A stretch of 64,000 nucleotides of DNA from Fistularia commersonii (Eukaryota; Chordata; Actinopteri; Syngnathiformes; Fistulariidae): the NCBI GenBank assembly GCA_037954325.1, contig JBBMNZ010000015.1, forward strand, positions 13,085,501-13,149,500, written 5' to 3'. The first letter of the stretch is position 1; each line of letters starts with the position of its first letter. Below, piece after piece: positions 62,901 to 64,000 of this stretch. Under the pieces are notes generated by a model. That model ran no database searches, was not told the DNA's origin, and saw only the letters and a program-made list of their open reading frames with translations. The position numbers were made by a program, and so were the translations under genes.

Positions 62901-63662
62901 TCTCTAGTTAACCACTGATTTGTTGAATCAACCTATCAAGCCAATCAATAAACTCATATGGTTGCCAAAGGAAGTTGGCCACAGGAAACAAGAAGAATAG
63001 GCATCTTCCTTAAAGTATATTGAAGTGATTGGATTCAGAGAAATTCTTTTTGATGTGCAGGGTGGACTTTGCAAAGCAAACATATCCAACTTTAAAACTG
63101 GGTTTTGGCTGATGAAGTGAAATTTTTATTCAATTTAAATGGAGCATAGACAAATTTGTGAATGGTAAAGACATTTATTGGTAATAAGCGGTGTAACTTG
63201 TGTTTCCAGGCAGGAAAGCAGTACATGCTGAGAGAGTTCAGCACGAGGGAAAGCAGCATAGCAGAACTTAAGGTGAGAAGTTACTCATGTAAAAATGAAA
63301 AAGAACACAGAGATGCAATAATTGGAAACATTCTTACTCATCATATAAATGTGACATTTAATTCAATCCAAGTTGTTGGACATATTCATTGATAACATTT
63401 TTGGCATTTCAAACAAAAATGACTGAATCAAAAAAAGATCTCCTCTGAACATCCCCTCACACATGCATATTACAAAGACAATGCACCGTATATATTGATG
63501 TATATCTAATGAAAAATTCTGTTTGTCCCACAGAGTGTTCCGCCTGGACTTTACACTGATCCTAATGAGATTGCACACCATTTAACCTTGAAGCTGACAG
63601 AGTGTGAAAAACTGGAGCTTCCTCAGGAGCAACATCAGACTGTTAATGAAGTCCTTCAGTGA
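59901..63662 (+). CDS. tiprl: TIP41-like protein (TOR signalling / PP2A-family phosphatase regulator), 7 coding exons
   Basis: TIPRL binds the catalytic subunits of PP2A, PP4 and PP6 and is the vertebrate relative of yeast Tip41 in the TOR pathway; it is mainly cytosolic. Coding exons: 59901-60004, 60319-60498, 61191-61290, 61409-61540, 61977-62072, 63210-63272, 63534-63662. Phases close to about 267 aa (human 272). Family landmarks in order: DFTFGPWKVTAAKNHIMKS, MPSLPEMLFGDNILRIQH, GIEFNA, YDWTYTTDY, LKAREQIMFFDEVLLFEDEL, HDHGVS, MPTSFFLLMRFFLRVDGVLI and YMLREFSTRESSI. The start is the first of two consecutive ATG codons, giving MMSLGF, like the MM start in human. The intron after exon 5 uses a GC donor (GAG|GCAAGT); the rest are GT-AG. 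The C-terminal tail (CEKLELPQEQ...) is diverged. No canonical poly(A) hexamer is visible before the window ends. Confidence 0.96.
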
Positions 63663-64000
63663 TGATACAGGCCCTGTTGGTGTTGCATGATGAACAAAAA
63701 GTCCTACACTATGTCCTTAATCTAATATAACAACCATTGATATCCCCTTCAAATATTGGGAATATTTTTTTACCACTGATGGTGTTTTTTTTTAACATTC
63801 AATTCTGACCTTGTACAGTTTCAGTAGCTTTCAAATGTGCTATCATTGACACTGTAACCCCAGTTAAACACAACTCTAGCTTTGTTCATATTTGAATTGA
63901 TCTTGCTTTATGATATTTTGAATGACATTTTCTGTGGAGGTGATCGACCTTTTGACAAAGGTAGCTTTTTTGCTTGTAATATTAGTACATTGTTGTACAA
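63663..64000 (+). other. tiprl 3' UTR, open at the window end
   Basis: AT-rich sequence after the stop with no AATAAA or ATTAAA on the plus strand. The transcript probably continues past 64000 or uses a variant signal. Confidence 0.4.

Overview
This is a window of a vertebrate nuclear genome, almost certainly a ray-finned (teleost) fish. The genes are split by introns, and the proteins match vertebrate families closely. The background is AT-rich with long CA/GT, CTAT and poly-A/T tracts, and the interspersed repeats are of fish type (RTE/Rex-like and L1-like LINE 3' ends, Nimb-like tails, hAT-like and pogo-like DNA elements). I cannot name the species.

Four protein-coding genes can be built exon by exon, with every splice phase closing. 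(1) hlcs, biotin-protein ligase, plus strand, 455-28771, 11 coding exons, about 927 aa. (2) sim2, bHLH-PAS transcription factor, minus strand, 45132-31229, 11 coding exons, about 718 aa. (3) riox2 (MINA53), JmjC ribosomal oxygenase, plus strand, 51750-55923, 9 coding exons, about 472 aa. (4) tiprl, TIP41-like PP2A-family regulator, plus strand, 59901-63662, 7 coding exons, about 267 aa. hlcs and sim2 are tail to tail, as on human chromosome 21. riox2 and tiprl lie head to tail upstream of sim2. The four products act in unrelated pathways (biotin attachment, midline/neural transcription, ribosomal histidine hydroxylation, PP2A/TOR control), so this is a neighbourhood and not an operon-like system.

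Layout: 1-350 LINE remnant; 350-454 hlcs promoter and a short upstream ORF; 455-28771 hlcs, whose introns of 5 and 10.8 kb hold transposon relics and several repeat-free blocks that could be sim2 enhancers; 28772-31228 convergent intergenic gap with a poly(A) signal for each gene; 31229-45132 sim2, with two diverged tandem-repeat arrays in its introns; 45133-49700 sim2 upstream region; 49714-49935 probable riox2 promoter and 5' UTR exon; 51750-55923 riox2; 55924-58180 repeat-rich spacer; 58187-58374 probable tiprl promoter and leader exon; 59901-63662 tiprl.

I found no convincing new multi-gene system. The observations most worth checking are: a pogo-like transposon inserted inside the splice donor of hlcs exon 5; a (TG)n tract forming the 3' splice-site region of sim2 exon 2, arranged like the CFTR TG/T tract; a GC-AG intron in tiprl; an hlcs upstream ORF ending one base before the start codon; and twin L1-like remnants abutting the hlcs and tiprl promoters.
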